Positions 1 to 7,115 are shown, numbered from the stretch's first letter. The stretch is DNA of 8,307 bases from DATGLE01 sp035294325 (GCA_035294325.1 DATGLE010000080.1:1-8307); one strand, 5' to 3'. Notes: generated from the letters alone by a model not told the origin. Numbers and translations: made by a program.

Positions 1-43
1 TGTTAGCAGCAGCTATTTAGTAAGTTAACATATTTTCTTCAGT

Positions 44-47
44 GGAG
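44..47 (+). promoter_or_regulatory. Ribosome binding site of the YceI gene
   Basis: GGAG lies 9 nt before ATG at 57. A GTG at 42 is in frame and would add five residues, but it would put this motif inside the coding region, so ATG 57 is the better start. The 56 bases before the gene show no convincing -35/-10 pair, and the promoter may lie outside the window. Confidence 0.6.
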
Positions 48-56
48 AAATCAACA

Positions 57-632
57 ATGGCAAGTCAGCAAGAAGCTCAAAGCACAGCGCAGGGTGTCTG
101 GCAGTTTGATCCCTTTCACACACAGGTCGAGTTCGCAGCCAGGCACTTCGGCATGATGACGGTGCGTGGTAACTTTACGGAAGTCAATGCGACTGGCAAC
201 ATCTATCCTGACAACCCCGCAGCCTCATCGGTTGAAGTCACGATAAACACGGCCAGCATTCAGACCCACAATGCTGCACGCGACAACGACCTGCGCTCAT
301 CGAATCTGCTGGAGGCCGATAAGTATCCGACGATTCATTTCAAAAGCACGAAAATCGAGCCAGCCGGGCAGGATCACTACACCATGACCGGCGACCTGAC
401 CATCAAGGGAGTCACGAAGCCGGTAACGCTCTCCGTGACGCGCTACGGAGAGATCAACGACCCGATGATGGGCCATCGCATCTCCTATAGCGCGGAGGGA
501 GAGATCAACAGGAAGGATTTCGGCATGACCTTCAATATGCTGATCGATGGCAGGTGGCTGATTAGTGACGAGGTTCAGATCCATATCGAGGGCGAACTGG
601 TCGAGCGCAAGCCTGAGCAGAGCGGAGGATGA
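57..632 (+). CDS. YceI family protein (polyisoprenoid-binding lipocalin-like fold)
   Basis: This is a 191-residue protein of normal length for the YceI family. Members form a lipocalin-like beta barrel, and some have been crystallised with a polyisoprenoid chain in the cavity. Family hallmarks are present in order: the opening W-x-F-D-P-x-H-T segment (15-22) followed by ARHFGMMTVRGNF (28-40), LRSSNLLEADKYPTIHF (79-95), GDLTIKGVTKPVTL (112-125), and a closing block with NRKDFGM (151-157) and DEVQIHIEGEL (171-181). Unlike E. coli YceI there is no signal peptide (it starts MASQQEAQST), so it probably acts in the cytoplasm. Its stop overlaps the start of the downstream dehydrogenase gene as ATGA, which indicates co-transcription and probably coupled translation. 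The family call is firm. The ligand is not shown by the sequence, and a lipid or quinone carrier role is inferred. Confidence 0.93.
   Translation: MASQQEAQSTAQGVWQFDPFHTQVEFAARHFGMMTVRGNFTEVNATGNIYPDNPAASSVEVTINTASIQTHNAARDNDLRSSNLLEADKYPTIHFKSTKIEPAGQDHYTMTGDLTIKGVTKPVTLSVTRYGEINDPMMGHRISYSAEGEINRKDFGMTFNMLIDGRWLISDEVQIHIEGELVERKPEQSGG
624..628 (+). promoter_or_regulatory. GGAGG touching the dehydrogenase start
   Basis: A strong GGAGG ends directly against the ATG at 629, so the spacing is zero and too short for ordinary initiation. Either translation restarts after the YceI stop at 630-632, or the true start is the in-frame ATG at 665, which has a G-rich stretch just before it. The first 12 residues are therefore uncertain. 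Confidence 0.4.
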
Positions 633-2041
633 GTCAGGCAGCATTTCCTATAGACCCGGGGGACATGCCGGCTTTGAAACGCTGGCTTGCCTCCCAGGAT
701 GATCCGCAGGTTGTGCTGCGCCCCGTTGATATCGATGAAATCATAATCGGTCCCGATGCCCTGCTGGAATTGCCGCCAGTGCTGCGACGCGCCGGCATGC
801 CTGCGGGGGCGCCGGTGCTGGTGGTTGCTGACGAGACTCCGATAAGCCGCGAAGGGCAGGATCTCAAGCCATTGGTGCAGGCGCTATTGAAGGATGCCGG
901 CTACCAGGTTCGTATGCTCTGGCTCAAGGGCGATGCCTATGGGCTGGTGCATGCCGACGACGAGCAGGTCGAGCGCGTCCGAACAGCGCTCGCTCCTGGC
1001 ATGGCGCTTGTCGCCGTGGGTTCTGGCACCGTAACCGATATCGCCAAGCATGCCTCCTACCTCTACGACCAGCAGCGCCCTCAGCAGCCGCGCAGCGTTT
1101 ACATCTGCTGCCCGACTGCCAGTTCCGTCACGGCCTACGCGGCGAGCATGGCGGTGCTGCTGAGAGATGGCGTCAAGCGCACGGTGCCCTCGCGCTATCC
1201 AACGGCAATCCTCGCCGACCTGCGCACGCTTGCCGGCGCTCCTCACGCGATGAGCGCGGCGGGAGTCGGTGATTGCTGTGCCCGCTTCGTCGCCTATGGC
1301 GATTGGTATCTCGCCGGCGCGCTGGGCCTCGTTGATTGCTATAGCGAGGTACCGCTGGCCCTGCTGCGTAACCTGGAAACGATCCTGCTGGAGCATGCAC
1401 GCGCTATCGGCCAGGGCACACATGAAGGCGCTGCGGTGCTGGCGCGAGCGGTGCTGCTGGCTGGCATCGCTCAATCCATCGTCAATATGTCCGCGCCCGT
1501 CTCCGGCACCGAACACGTCATCTCTCACGTTCTGGACATGATTGCCGGCTATTACCAGCGCCGCCTGGCGCTGCATGGAGCGCAGGTCGGCGTGGCGACC
1601 ATCACCGCCGCCAGGCTCTACCAGCGTTTTCTGGAGCGCTTCGATCCCGCAACTATCGTTATCGATGCCTGCTATCCGCAGGAGGCGGAGATGGAGGCAT
1701 TCATCCAGCGCCTCTTCCTGCCTATCGATCCCGGCGGGGCGATGGCGCGCGAATGCTGGAACGATTATCGCCAGAAGCTCGCCCGCTGGCAGCGCAGCCG
1801 CTCACACTTCGAGCGCTTCTGCGCGGACTGGCAGGCGCGCCATCGCCCGGCCCTCTCCGCGCTGGTCTCCCGGCCTGAGAGCGTGCGTCGCATCCTGCAA
1901 GACGCAGGCGCGCCGCTGACCTGCGAGGAACTGGAGCCTCCCATCAGCCGCCAGGAGTATGAGTTTGCCGTCCGCAACGGACACTTTATCCGTTCGCGTT
2001 TTGTGCTGGCAGATCTGCTATACTTTATTGGATGGGAGTAG
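629..2041 (+). CDS. sn-glycerol-1-phosphate dehydrogenase / AraM family protein
   Basis: This 470-residue protein belongs to the metal-dependent, iron-alcohol-dehydrogenase-like fold, in the branch containing archaeal glycerol-1-phosphate dehydrogenase and Bacillus AraM. Those enzymes reduce dihydroxyacetone phosphate to sn-glycerol 1-phosphate with NAD(P)H. Visible marks are the nucleotide-binding loop GSGTVTDIAK (131-140), PTASSVTAYAA (162-172), the GVKRTVP segment (181-187), AGVGD with probable metal ligand D215, SGTEHVISHVLDM (292-304) with H296 and H300, and HGAQVG (316-321) with H316. These match the Asp/His/His metal site of the family. The C-terminal helical domain ends in a segment like AraM (RNGHFIRSRFVLADLL). 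It is longer than Bacillus AraM (about 394 residues), partly at the N-terminus. It is translationally linked to the YceI gene. Substrate specificity is inferred from family only. A related polyol dehydrogenase is the main alternative. Confidence 0.85.
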   Translation: MSQAAFPIDPGDMPALKRWLASQDDPQVVLRPVDIDEIIIGPDALLELPPVLRRAGMPAGAPVLVVADETPISREGQDLKPLVQALLKDAGYQVRMLWLKGDAYGLVHADDEQVERVRTALAPGMALVAVGSGTVTDIAKHASYLYDQQRPQQPRSVYICCPTASSVTAYAASMAVLLRDGVKRTVPSRYPTAILADLRTLAGAPHAMSAAGVGDCCARFVAYGDWYLAGALGLVDCYSEVPLALLRNLETILLEHARAIGQGTHEGAAVLARAVLLAGIAQSIVNMSAPVSGTEHVISHVLDMIAGYYQRRLALHGAQVGVATITAARLYQRFLERFDPATIVIDACYPQEAEMEAFIQRLFLPIDPGGAMARECWNDYRQKLARWQRSRSHFERFCADWQARHRPALSALVSRPESVRRILQDAGAPLTCEELEPPISRQEYEFAVRNGHFIRSRFVLADLLYFIGWE

Positions 2042-2072
2042 AGGTCGGATTTATGAATGTTACCGATCAAGT

Positions 2073-2125
2073 CGGGAATGTCATCTTTTGCTGCGTTCAG
2101 GATGGCAGGTTTGATGTCATTCCCG
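2073..2125 (+). terminator. Imperfect stem-loop after the YceI-dehydrogenase operon
   Basis: Two 13-base arms, CGGGAATGTCATC (2073-2085) and GATGTCATTCCCG (2113-2125), pair with one mismatch around a 27-nt loop, about 30 bases after the stop at 2041. No T-run follows, so intrinsic termination is uncertain. It may instead be a degenerate copy of the dispersed GTCATCC repeats seen further right. Confidence 0.35.
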
Positions 2126-2192
2126 GTGCGTAGCGGCGCGATGATGAACATAGACGATCAAGGCCGTCAATAAGAAAGGGACGGTGGAACCG

Positions 2193-2596
2193 CAGTAGGG
2201 GCGCAGCGCCGCTGTGGGGGCAGCGCTCCGTGGCATGTCTGCGGCGCAAGCCCGCCCCGGTTGGCGGCAACGAATGGTGACAATCGGAAAAGATGGTAGA
2301 GGTCAGTAGGGGCGCAGCGCCGCTGTGGGGGCAACGCTCCGTGGCATGTCTGCGGCGCAAGCCCGCCCCGGTTGGCGGCAACGAATGGTGACAATCGGAA
2401 AGGATGATAGAGGTCAGTAGGGGCGCCGCGCCGCTATCGGGATGTAAAATGCCACCATGTCTGCGGCGCAAGCCCGCCCCGGTTGGCGGCAACGAATGGC
2501 GCCAATCGGAAAGGATGGTAGAGGTCTGTAGGGGCGCTGCGCCGCTGTGGGGGCAACGCTCCGGGGCATGTCTGCGGCGCAAGCCCGCCCCGGTTG
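2193..2596. repeat. Four tandem copies of a 111-bp repeat
   Basis: Units begin at 2193, 2304, 2415 and 2526, a period of exactly 111 bases; the fourth is cut short near 2596. Each opens with a box related to GTAGGGGCGCAGCGCCGC and continues with TGTCTGCGGCGCAAGCCCGC. The first three full units then have GGTTGGCGGCAACGAATGG and a tail with CAATCGGAAA. Units 1 and 2 differ at three positions by eye. Unit 3 has an entirely different 20-base stretch (2436-2455) between the boxes, of equal length. In every unit GCGCCGC and GCGGCGC can pair around a 28-nt loop. The repeat contains no credible gene, although the 111-bp period keeps spurious frames open on both strands. Confidence 0.95.
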
Positions 2597-2627
2597 CAAA
2601 TCATCCACGTTGGGCGAAGAGAAGACA

Positions 2628-2694
2628 GGGCGGGCTTGCGCCGCAGACAGGTGATGGTGGTTCACGGGCATGGCGGCGCTGCGCCCCTACTGCG
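2628..2694 (-). repeat. Inverted partial copy of the 111-bp repeat
   Basis: Read on the minus strand this segment starts with GCAGTAGGGGCGCAGCGCC and ends with GTCTGCGGCGCAAGCCCGCC, matching both conserved boxes of the tandem units. Its interior between GCGCCGC and GCGGCGC is again 28 nt but unrelated in sequence to the other units. With unit 4 (2526-2596) it forms a head-to-head pair that could fold into a long cruciform. Confidence 0.9.
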
Positions 2695-2800
2695 ATGGTG
2701 GCATTTTCGATAATGGGAACGATTGGGCTGCGATGGCATCGTCCCTTCTAAATCGTCCGGCCCACATGGATATTTACATGAAGATTCGCGCGTGACCATG

Positions 2801-2806
2801 TATACT
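2801..2806 (+). promoter_or_regulatory. Possible -10 element of the regulator gene
   Basis: TATACT, directly preceded by TG, matches the bacterial -10 consensus at five of six positions. A start point near 2812-2814 would follow. No good -35 sits at the usual spacing; TTTACA at 2773-2778 is 22 bases upstream, which is too far. If used, this promoter makes the ATG at 2817 almost leaderless and favours the later starts. Confidence 0.35.
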
Positions 2807-2816
2807 CGTAGGCGTA

Positions 2817-5800
2817 ATGGTAGAAGGAGAAATGATCTCAGGGATGAATAGCAAGGTCACTTATCACCAGCAGGTCAGCTACTGCGGCAAGCCGCGCTGC
2901 AAGAAGTGCCGGGAGGGGACCGGCCATGGCCCCTACTGGTATGCCTATCAGACTATCGATGGGCGCACTACGCGCACCTACGTGGGCAAAGAGTTGCCCG
3001 CCGAGGTGCGCGCCGAAATGGAGAGCGCGCAGCCACCGCCCATCTATAGCCACGATCTGGAGCTGGCGAGCATCCGTATTTATACGCTGGGCCAGTTCCG
3101 CCTGGAGCGCAGGACCGGGCGCGGCGCCTCCGATTGGCAGCCCGTGACCGAGGGAACCTGGCAGCAGCAGCGCACTCGCTCCGTCCTCGGCTGCCTGGTC
3201 AGCGCGCCCTCGCGCAAGCTGGCCCGCGAGCAGATTATGGAGGCACTCTGGCCCGACCAGGATCTCGAAACCGCCAACGGCCATCTTGACCGCGCCGTCC
3301 ATAACCTGCGCAAGATCTTCGAGCCGGCGCGCACCCGCCCGGCCACCTCTCCCTTGCTGCTGACCGAGCGCGAGGTGGTGATCCTTGCGGAGCAGCCTGT
3401 GATCTGGCTCGATGCCGACGCCTTTGAGCGCCTGCTCGCTCAGGCCCGCGAAACTCGCGATCCCGGCGAGAAAGAGCGCCTGTTCGAGGAGGCTGCGATG
3501 CTCTACGGCGGCCACTTCCTGCCGGAAGAACACAGAGTCGAATGGACGCTGGCCCGCCGCGATGCGTTGCAACGTAGCTGGGTGGGGCTGCTGCTCGACC
3601 TGGCCGATCTGCGCATCGAGCGCGAGTCGTTGAACGGCGCTATTGAGCCGCTAGATAGATTGCTCTCGATAGATCCGACGAACGAGGCCGCGGTGCAGCG
3701 CCTGATCAGCCTGCTGGCTCAGTTGGGGCGTCGCGGCGAGGCCCTGCGCGCCTATAAGCGCCTCGCCGCTGTGCTGCAACAGGAATACCGCATCGCGCCG
3801 CTGCCCGAAACGCGCGCGCTCTACGAAGCTGTGCGCTCCGGCGGCCAGCCCGCAGGCCACAACGGCGCCACCCCGGCATCATCGGGCGCGCCCTCTGTAG
3901 GAGCGCCATCACCATCTGTAGGGGCGCGCCTCGCCGAGCGAGCAAGCCCCCCCGGCTCGCATATTCTGGAACGCCCGTCTGGCTCACCGCACCCGCAAAC
4001 CCCGGTCATCCAGATTGGCCGCACCCATCAATCTCCCCTCGTTGGCCGCGAGCAAGAACTGGGCGCTCTGCGCGGCCTGATCACGGCGACGGAGCAGGAA
4101 ACGCGCTTCAAACTGCCGGCACAGAAGAAAACCTCGCTCTACGCACTCGACACGCGGCGCCGCCCGCAGTGCGTGCTGCTGATGGGCGAGGTCGGCATTG
4201 GCAAGACACGGCTGGCCGAGGAGGCGAGCCGCGACGCGCGCCGGCGCGGTTGGGCCGTGGCCTGGAGCCGCGTCTACGCGCAGGAGGGCAGCATCCCCTA
4301 CCGCCTCTGGACCGAGGTGCTGCGCAAGGCGATGGCGCAGGGCGCGTGGCAACGACAGGAGTTGAGCCGGCGCCCGCTGGTCTTCCAGCCGCTAGCGGCG
4401 CTGCTCCCCGAACTTCAAAGCCTGCTGCCACAGGTTGCTTTCCCCTCGGCGCTGCCACCGGAGCAGGAGCAGTTACGACTCTGGGAAGCCGCGCGCGAGC
4501 TGCTGACGCTGATCGCCGCGGGCACGCCGCTGCTGATCGCCCTCGACGACCTGCAATGGGCCGATAGCAGCAGTTGTGAGCTGCTGGCCTATCTCGCGCG
4601 GAGAGTACATGGACAGCCCATCGTCATCGTCGGCACCTGCCGCGAGAACGAACTGCCGGCCAATCATCCCCTGCGCCCGCTGCTCACCGATCTGCAACGC
4701 GAGCGCGCCGTGGAGAGCATCGCGCTCCCGCCGCTCAGCGATGAGCAGATCGATACGCTCGTCTCCTCCATGCCGAACCTTCCTGAACGTATCATCGAGC
4801 GCATCCGCGAGCGTGCCGCCGGCAACCCCTTCTTCGCCGAAGAACTCGCGCGCAGCGTTGAGGCGCAGATTATGGCCTCCGGCGCTCCCGATACCCTCGA
4901 TCTCGACGCGCTGCTGCCCGAAACGATCACCGCCGTGCTCGATCTGCGCCTGGAACGCCTGAGTTCCGCGTGCCAGCGCCTGCTCGCCAAAGCGGCGGTG
5001 CTCGGCGGCTCGTTCGAGTTCCAGGTTATCAACGAGATGGAGGCGAACACGCCGGGATCGGACGAGGATATCGTGCTCGAACTGCTGGAAGAGGGCCTGA
5101 GATCGGGCATGCTCACCGAAGAGGGTGTCGGCACGCGCATTACCTACCAGTTCTGGCACCCGCTGCTCGTCAGCCACCTCTACGAACGGCTCTCGGCGGC
5201 CCGCCGTGCGCAGCTTCACCGCCGCGCCGCTGACATCTTGCGCCGCGCCTACCAGCGGCCCGAAGAGGAGCAGGAGCATGCCGCGACCATTACGCACCAC
5301 CTCGTCCACGGCGGCGCCGCCGACGCACTGATCGTCCGCTACGCCGGGCTGGCCGGCGACCACGCCTACGGCCTCTCTTCCTACCCCGACGCCGAGCGCC
5401 ACTACAAAATCGCCCTCGAACGCCTCCCCAACACCCCGGATGAGCAGCTCCACCGCGCCTACTTATTGGAATGCTTGGGAGAGTGCATCCGTGTTCAGGG
5501 CAAGGATGAGGAGGCGCGCCGCTGCTTTGAGCAAGCTCTTGAGGTTCATAGCCGTCCGGGTGTAGCCAGGATCGCTTCTCAGGAGGAAGCACAGATCCAG
5601 GCTCTGCTCTGGTGTAAGATTGGCTGGACCTGGTATGACACAGGCGATAATGTAAAAGCCAGGCAGTATTACGAGCATGGCGAACGACTATTGCAGAATG
5701 GAGACATTGTATCTGGTCCGGTCTGGGCTACTATTCGCCTGCGCCAGAGTTACGTTTTCTGGCGAGAGGGCAAATATAACGAGGCGCGTCGTATGGCTCT

Positions 5801-7097
5801 GGAAGCGCTAAAATTATTCGAGGAGACCATTGAGCAGCGCAAGCAAAGTTCGAATGATCTTTCGCATTTGACTCATATCAGGCGCACTCTTGCCGGGGAT
5901 CCTGTTGATCTTGGTCACGCACACAGGTGGTTGGGAACAATTGAGGTTAGCAGCGGCCGTTACGGCGATGCCTTGACTCATCATAATACTGCGCTTGCGC
6001 TCTTTGAGCAATATGATAACCAGCGGGAAATTGCGATTGTGTGCTGCGATTTAGGCGATATCTATTTGAGAAAGGCCGAATACGCGCAGGCCCAGGCAGC
6101 ATTACGCCGTTCACTCAATCTCGCAGAGCGCGTTGGTGAGCTTCCCCTCGTATCGTTTGCCTCCGGCAATCTGGGAGTACTGAATATGCGAACTGGCAAT
6201 CTGATCGAGGCTGAAGCAGAGTTCAGGCGGGCAATAGCACTGGCTGAAAGGATTAATGACATTGCATCTGCAAGTGCTTGGAAGGCATATCTTGCGGATG
6301 TCTTGCAAGAGCAAGGCAATTTACTTGAAGTAGATGCAGTTCTGCATGGTGCTTTAGCTGTCAGCCATACAATGCATATTACTCCTTACACGGGTATAGC
6401 CCTGGTTGCACTCGGCCACCTGCGCATCGCCCAGGCTCAGGCCGTTGAGATGAGCGAGGAGCCGGAGGCGCGACGCGATCAGCAGCGCGGCATGGAAGAT
6501 AACCGGGCGAAAGATGACCGGGCACAAGACGACCGCAAGGGCCGTCTCTACATTGAGCAGCAGCGGGCGCGTATGATTTTTCGCGCGCGGCGGGCGCTGC
6601 GCCGCGCGGTGGCGCTGGAGGGCATCGAGGCGGAGACGCGCATCGAGGGCCAGGCGGCACTGGCGGAGGCGGCACGACTGGCAGGCGATCTGGATGAGGC
6701 GCGGCAGCAGGCAGAGATGGCGCTGGCGGCGGCGCAGCGCTGCGAGTTGACCTGGCTGGTGGCGCGCGCGCAGCGCATCCTGGGCGCGGTCCTTGCCGCG
6801 CAGGGGCAGCGCGATCAGGCCGGGCAATATTTCGCGCAGGCGCTCCAGACCTGCGAGCGCTGCGGCATGCGCATGGAACTCGCCCGCACGCACCTGCAAC
6901 ACGGCCTGGCGCAGCTTGGCGCACCCAATATCAAAGAGAGGCAGCGCCGCCACGGCCTGGAATCTCTGCACGAGGCGCTGCGCATCTTCAACGAATGCCT
7001 TGCCGCCCTGGATGCGCAGGCGGCGCAGCGCGCCATCGCCCGCTACGACCCGGGCGATCCCCACGATCATGCCAGGCGCGGGCACCAGGGACGCTAA
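2817..7097 (+). CDS. BTAD/winged-helix, AAA (STAND) ATPase and TPR transcriptional regulator
   Basis: A multidomain regulator of up to 1426 residues, presumably cytoplasmic since no membrane segments are seen. Residues 12-60 are a small Cys domain (C23, C28, C31, then GHGPYWYAY and TYVGKEL) resembling what I recall as DUF6788. Residues 84-195 are an OmpR-type winged helix of the SARP class (REQIMEALWPDQDLETA), then the all-helical BTAD domain to about 340 (FERLLAQA, LYGGHFLPEE, AVQRLISLLAQLGRRGEALRAY). A Pro/Ser/Gly linker (341-405) precedes an AAA ATPase: LVGREQEL (408-415), Walker A GEVGIGKT (457-464), Walker B LLIALDDLQWAD (572-583), GTCRENE (606-612) and AAGNPFFAEEL (667-677). A helical domain follows to about 815, then TPR-like repeats (about 840-1400). 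By family, ligand or partner binding to the TPRs probably controls ATP-driven assembly and promoter activation; the signal and targets are unknown. Starts at 2817, 2832 and 2844 are all possible. The outermost is given, but promoter and RBS positions favour a later one. Confidence 0.9.
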   Translation: MVEGEMISGMNSKVTYHQQVSYCGKPRCKKCREGTGHGPYWYAYQTIDGRTTRTYVGKELPAEVRAEMESAQPPPIYSHDLELASIRIYTLGQFRLERRTGRGASDWQPVTEGTWQQQRTRSVLGCLVSAPSRKLAREQIMEALWPDQDLETANGHLDRAVHNLRKIFEPARTRPATSPLLLTEREVVILAEQPVIWLDADAFERLLAQARETRDPGEKERLFEEAAMLYGGHFLPEEHRVEWTLARRDALQRSWVGLLLDLADLRIERESLNGAIEPLDRLLSIDPTNEAAVQRLISLLAQLGRRGEALRAYKRLAAVLQQEYRIAPLPETRALYEAVRSGGQPAGHNGATPASSGAPSVGAPSPSVGARLAERASPPGSHILERPSGSPHPQTPVIQIGRTHQSPLVGREQELGALRGLITATEQETRFKLPAQKKTSLYALDTRRRPQCVLLMGEVGIGKTRLAEEASRDARRRGWAVAWSRVYAQEGSIPYRLWTEVLRKAMAQGAWQRQELSRRPLVFQPLAALLPELQSLLPQVAFPSALPPEQEQLRLWEAARELLTLIAAGTPLLIALDDLQWADSSSCELLAYLARRVHGQPIVIVGTCRENELPANHPLRPLLTDLQRERAVESIALPPLSDEQIDTLVSSMPNLPERIIERIRERAAGNPFFAEELARSVEAQIMASGAPDTLDLDALLPETITAVLDLRLERLSSACQRLLAKAAVLGGSFEFQVINEMEANTPGSDEDIVLELLEEGLRSGMLTEEGVGTRITYQFWHPLLVSHLYERLSAARRAQLHRRAADILRRAYQRPEEEQEHAATITHHLVHGGAADALIVRYAGLAGDHAYGLSSYPDAERHYKIALERLPNTPDEQLHRAYLLECLGECIRVQGKDEEARRCFEQALEVHSRPGVARIASQEEAQIQALLWCKIGWTWYDTGDNVKARQYYEHGERLLQNGDIVSGPVWATIRLRQSYVFWREGKYNEARRMALEALKLFEETIEQRKQSSNDLSHLTHIRRTLAGDPVDLGHAHRWLGTIEVSSGRYGDALTHHNTALALFEQYDNQREIAIVCCDLGDIYLRKAEYAQAQAALRRSLNLAERVGELPLVSFASGNLGVLNMRTGNLIEAEAEFRRAIALAERINDIASASAWKAYLADVLQEQGNLLEVDAVLHGALAVSHTMHITPYTGIALVALGHLRIAQAQAVEMSEEPEARRDQQRGMEDNRAKDDRAQDDRKGRLYIEQQRARMIFRARRALRRAVALEGIEAETRIEGQAALAEAARLAGDLDEARQQAEMALAAAQRCELTWLVARAQRILGAVLAAQGQRDQAGQYFAQALQTCERCGMRMELARTHLQHGLAQLGAPNIKERQRRHGLESLHEALRIFNECLAALDAQAAQRAIARYDPGDPHDHARRGHQGR
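2824..2829 (+). promoter_or_regulatory. Ribosome binding site near the regulator start
   Basis: AAGGAG is the only strong Shine-Dalgarno motif near the start. It lies after ATG 2817, two bases before ATG 2832 and 14 bases before ATG 2844. Neither spacing is ideal, but its position argues against 2817. Starting at 2844 would give MNSKVTYHQQ, just before the conserved Cys domain. Confidence 0.45.
3893..3957 (+). repeat. Dispersed-repeat fragment inside the regulator coding region
   Basis: Two nearby copies of TCTGTAGG(A/G)GCGC (starting about 3894 and 3915, 21 bases apart) and a following GCAAGCCCCCCCGG resemble the boxes of the intergenic repeats. The stretch also holds the small hairpin CTCGC-CGA-GCGAG. 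It encodes linker residues about 359-380, including the in-frame peptide repeat PSVGAPSPSVGA, between the BTAD and ATPase domains. The reading frame is kept, so the insertion appears to be tolerated as a flexible linker. Confidence 0.55.
5461..6402 (+). other. Low-GC segment within the TPR region of the regulator
   Basis: By hand count, 5221-5280 is 43/60 GC and 6601-6660 is 47/60, while 5821-5880 is 26/60 and 6241-6300 is 27/60. The change is abrupt near 5460 and near 6405, and third codon positions switch from mostly G/C to many A/T. The frame continues without a break and the segment encodes ordinary TPR-like helices (about residues 882-1196). This fits a replaced or differently inherited TPR module. 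Confidence 0.75.
6498..6542 (+). repeat. 15-bp tandem repeat, three units, in the regulator
   Basis: Units start at 6498, 6513 and 6528 and encode DNRAK, DDRAQ and DDRKG. They lie in a highly charged interruption of the TPR array (residues about 1218-1243), probably a loop or extended helix that may vary in length between strains. Confidence 0.7.
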
Positions 7098-7115
7098 TCG
7101 TCATAATCGGCAGCG

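Larger units (their letters stand above)
2162..2762. repeat. Imperfect inverted repeat bracketing the tandem repeat block
   Basis: The left end (2162-2195) and the right end (2728-2762) are related as inverted copies. The core is AAGAAAGGGACG on the left and, read on the minus strand, TAGAAGGGACG on the right. From GGGACG inward to CGCAG, 14 of 18 positions match, and outside it a short GGCCG is shared. All five repeat copies of the gap lie between these arms. No clear target-site duplication is seen and no transposase is encoded. This could be the edge of a non-autonomous element or just the outer part of an inverted repeat copy. Confidence 0.4.

Noticed and set aside
1..56. Promoter for the YceI gene (AT-rich GTTAACATATTTTC stretch)
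   Set aside because: Only a weak -10-like match with no -35 at proper spacing, and the left edge cuts the region.
884..1576. Minus-strand frame of 230 codons opposite the dehydrogenase
   Set aside because: It overlaps the conserved GSGTVTD and SGTEH motifs on the plus strand and has no recognisable features.
2097..2582. Minus-strand frame of 161 codons and plus-strand frame 2404-2751 with a 37-residue repeated peptide
   Set aside because: They exist only because the repeat period (111) is divisible by three. The peptide is low-complexity, has no ribosome site and resembles no family, and both strands are open at once.
2193..2697. CRISPR-like array (conserved boxes with variable segments)
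   Set aside because: The conserved part is about 80 of 111 bases, three of four tandem units share the same variable segment, one copy is inverted, and there are no cas genes or leader.
2193..2697. Integron attC array, because the units are structured and tandem
   Set aside because: No integrase, no GTTRRRY-type core pair and no cassette genes between units.
4473..5453. Long minus-strand frames opposite the regulator (also 2838-3572 and 6354-7085)
   Set aside because: They are antisense shadows of GC-rich coding sequence. The plus strand there has clear ATPase and TPR motifs, and the antisense products show none.
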